A model generated the notes under the pieces. The model worked only from the letters and a program-made list of their open reading frames with translations. It made no database searches and was not told the DNA's origin. A program made the position numbers and the translations under genes. DNA of 7,220 bases from JAICLL01 sp035252155 (GTDB lineage: Bacteria > Planctomycetota > Planctomycetia > Pirellulales > JAICIG01), in NCBI GenBank assembly GCA_035252155.1, contig DATFDL010000216.1, positions 1 through 7,220 of the forward strand, read 5' to 3'. Positions 6,139 to 7,220 of this stretch are shown here, piece by piece. Each line of letters opens with the position of its first letter. Within the stretch, counting starts at the first letter, position 1.

Positions 6139-6302
6139 GGTTCCAGTCGACTTTCCGCTCGGCAAGAATCTTTTTTCTTACCGTTGAATCTGCCGACGGG
6201 GCGCTCCACAATGCGGCATCCGGGTTGAAGGGAGATTTGTCCGTCAACGCAGTAGTTCGCGTTTCCGCGGTTCGAATCACCGTTTTGATCGAAAGCGCCG
6301 AT

Positions 6303-6866
6303 ATGGAATCGACGCCAGTTAGTTTGCTGGAGCGGATGCGCAAGCCCGGCGACGCCGACGCTTGGAATCGCTTCGTCGAGTTGGCCACGCCGCTGTTGAG
6401 CTCGTGGGCGCATCGTCTCGGACTGCAAAATCAGGATGCCGCCGACCTGGTGCAAGAAGTACTGTCGGTGTTGGTCGAAAAGCTTCCCGGCTTTACTTAC
6501 GACCCGAACAAAAGCTTCCGCGGTTGGATGCGGACCATCGCCACGAACAAGTGGCGCGAGTGGCGGCGGCGGCCCGCACCGGCCCTGCTCGAAACGGGCG
6601 GTTCACAATTGGCTGAGTGGCCAGCCGACGATGGCGACGCGTTTTGGGAGCAGGAATATCGCGATTATCTTGTCGCGCGCGCGCTCGCTCTGATGCGCGG
6701 CGAGTTCCAGCCGAACACGTGGCAGGCGTGTTGGCAACACGTCGTTTCAGGGCGCTCGGCTGCTGACATCGCCGACGACTTGGGCATGAGCATCGGCGCG
6801 GTTTACATGGCCAAAAGCCGCGTGCTCAACCGGTTGCGCGAGGAGCTGCGCGGATTGGTGGAATAG
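6303..6866 (+). CDS. ECF-type RNA polymerase sigma factor
   Basis: A 187-aa sigma-70 family protein of the extracytoplasmic-function type, which directs RNA polymerase to specific promoters. Region 2 runs from about residue 20 to 90, with the core-binding DAADLVQEVLSVLVEKLPGF (45-64) and the promoter-melting segment SFRGWMRTIATNKWREWRRR (71-90). A variable acidic linker lies at about 100-118. Region 4 (about 138-182) holds the helix-turn-helix GRSAADIADDLGMSIGAVYM (150-169) followed by KSRVLNRLREELRG. The opening 'SLLERMRKPGDADAWNRFVEL' pattern is typical of planctomycete ECF factors, which fixes the ATG at 6303; only a weak GAAAG precedes it. The open frame continues upstream to 5997, but that part crosses the C/T-rich repeat and is not protein-like. 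Such factors are often next to a Ser/Thr kinase or anti-sigma gene; none is visible here before the window ends. Confidence 0.92.
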   Translation: MESTPVSLLERMRKPGDADAWNRFVELATPLLSSWAHRLGLQNQDAADLVQEVLSVLVEKLPGFTYDPNKSFRGWMRTIATNKWREWRRRPAPALLETGGSQLAEWPADDGDAFWEQEYRDYLVARALALMRGEFQPNTWQACWQHVVSGRSAADIADDLGMSIGAVYMAKSRVLNRLREELRGLVE

Positions 6867-6930
6867 GGGCGAGGGGCGAGGGACCAGGGACCAGGGAAGG
6901 GGCCGGAGGTCGGAGGCCAGAGGTCAGGGA
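6866..6930 (+). repeat. Purine-rich G-run tract immediately after the sigma factor gene
   Basis: G runs lie at 6866-6869, 6873-6876, 6880-6882, 6887-6889, 6894-6896 and 6899-6902, spaced about 7 nt, including two GGGACCA heptads. They start at the last base of the stop codon. GGCCAGAGGTC at 6915-6925 is the reverse complement of the word at 5760-5770 and 6073-6083, tying this tract to the C/T-rich tracts upstream of the gene. The G runs meet the usual G-quadruplex pattern on the plus (coding) strand. Confidence 0.65.
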
Positions 6931-6938
6931 GGAGTAGG

Positions 6939-6970
6939 ATTCGGCATTCGGGATTCAGGGATTAGGGATT
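6939..6970 (+). repeat. Degenerate ATTCGGG heptad repeat
   Basis: Units ATTCGGC, ATTCGGG, ATTCAGGG and ATTAGGG followed by ATT form about four tandem copies of a 7-8 nt unit. Another GATTCGG follows at 6974-6980. Confidence 0.65.
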
Positions 6971-6984
6971 TCCGATTCGGCGTC

Positions 6985-7014
6985 TGTAGGGAACGGACTC
7001 CGTGCCGTTCCGCG
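6985..7014 (-). repeat. 30-nt hairpin repeat, copy A
   Basis: The repeat begins TGTAGGGAACGG and ends CCGTTCCGCG. GGAACGG (6990-6996) pairs with CCGTTCC (7005-7011) around an 8-nt loop. Its reverse complement matches 27 of 30 positions of 7180-7209, so the two copies form an inverted pair about 165 nt apart. Confidence 0.75.
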
Positions 7015-7090
7015 TCGGTCGCCCTTGGCGACGGCCGCGAATTTTTGTGTGAGGTTTTTCATTCTCGCGCATAAGGTTGAAGGCAGAAGA

Positions 7091-7118
7091 GGGTTTAGGG
7101 TTCAGGGTTCAGGGTTCA
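7091..7118 (+). repeat. Telomere-like heptad repeat (GGGTTTA then three GGGTTCA)
   Basis: Four tandem heptads: GGGTTTA at 7091-7097, then GGGTTCA at 7098, 7105 and 7112. The four GGG runs with 4-nt loops fit the canonical G-quadruplex pattern. Function unknown; low-complexity G-rich heptads like this are best treated as simple sequence. Confidence 0.75.
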
Positions 7119-7179
7119 GCGGAAGACGCTGGCGCGGATAAAGCGACCAGCGGCAACACGACGCCCCCTCACCCCGGCC

Positions 7180-7209
7180 CGCGGAACGCCACGGAGGGCG
7201 TTCCCTACA
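7180..7209 (+). repeat. 30-nt hairpin repeat, copy B
   Basis: GGAACGCC (7183-7190) pairs with GGCGTTCC (7197-7204) around the 6-nt loop ACGGAG, giving a perfect 8-bp stem, and CTACA follows. It is the inverted counterpart of 6985-7014. The three differences between the copies all fall in stem positions. Confidence 0.75.
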
Positions 7210-7220
7210 GAGAGGGAGAG

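Larger units (their letters stand above)
5490..6302. other. 813-nt gene-free region rich in palindromes and repeats
   Basis: No convincing gene is seen on either strand. The short open frames are pyrimidine-tract translations (runs of Ser/Arg/Pro) without family resemblance or ribosome sites. The region holds, in order, a strong hairpin after the ABM gene, a hairpin and 14-nt palindrome, a C/T-rich tract, a 43-nt repeat, an AT-rich palindrome cluster, a second C/T-rich tract with the second 43-nt repeat, and the leader of the sigma factor gene. Confidence 0.7.

Noticed and set aside
5997..6302. N-terminal extension of the sigma factor open frame
   Set aside because: It crosses the C/T-rich tract and the 43-nt repeat; family proteins begin near the ATG at 6303.
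5518..6455. Two minus-strand open frames sharing the peptide KPVFWEDAER
   Set aside because: The shared peptide is only the translation of the 43-nt DNA repeat, and the rest of the two frames does not resemble each other or any family.

Overview
The window looks like a piece of a high-GC planctomycete chromosome, probably from the Pirellulales or a relative. Three gene families point that way: a DUF1559 protein, a DUF1501 protein with a twin-arginine-like leader, and an ECF sigma factor of the short type that planctomycetes carry in many copies. The intergenic DNA is also rich in short dispersed hairpin repeats and purine-rich heptad tracts. Assignment is by protein recognition only; no search was run.

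Layout. Bases 1-152 hold two copies of a 31-nt hairpin repeat. A DUF1559 protein gene lies on the minus strand (153-899). A third repeat copy sits in the divergent gap before a solo DUF1501 gene on the plus strand (1126-2514). It converges on rtcB, an RNA ligase gene on the minus strand (2584-4047). The 351-nt divergent gap between rtcB and a ROK/polyphosphate-glucokinase-like gene (4399-5196) holds a block of four alternating copies of a 19-nt palindromic unit. The kinase gene is followed after 5 nt by a small antibiotic-biosynthesis-monooxygenase-fold gene (5202-5489), probably in the same operon. Next come 813 nt without a gene (5490-6302), packed with palindromes and a 43-nt direct repeat. 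An ECF sigma factor gene (6303-6866) follows. The last 354 nt hold purine-rich heptad repeats, G-quadruplex-type motifs and two inverted copies of a 30-nt hairpin repeat.

The genes look like ordinary planctomycete housekeeping and accessory functions: RNA repair, sugar phosphorylation, a small oxidative or stress enzyme, an ECF regulator and two planctomycete-expanded families. They do not form one obvious pathway. I see no defence locus, CRISPR array, phage or insertion sequence. The most unusual content is the non-coding DNA. Three unrelated hairpin repeat families show paired base changes between copies that keep the stems intact. A strong 18-nt perfect palindrome lies in the region upstream of the sigma factor.
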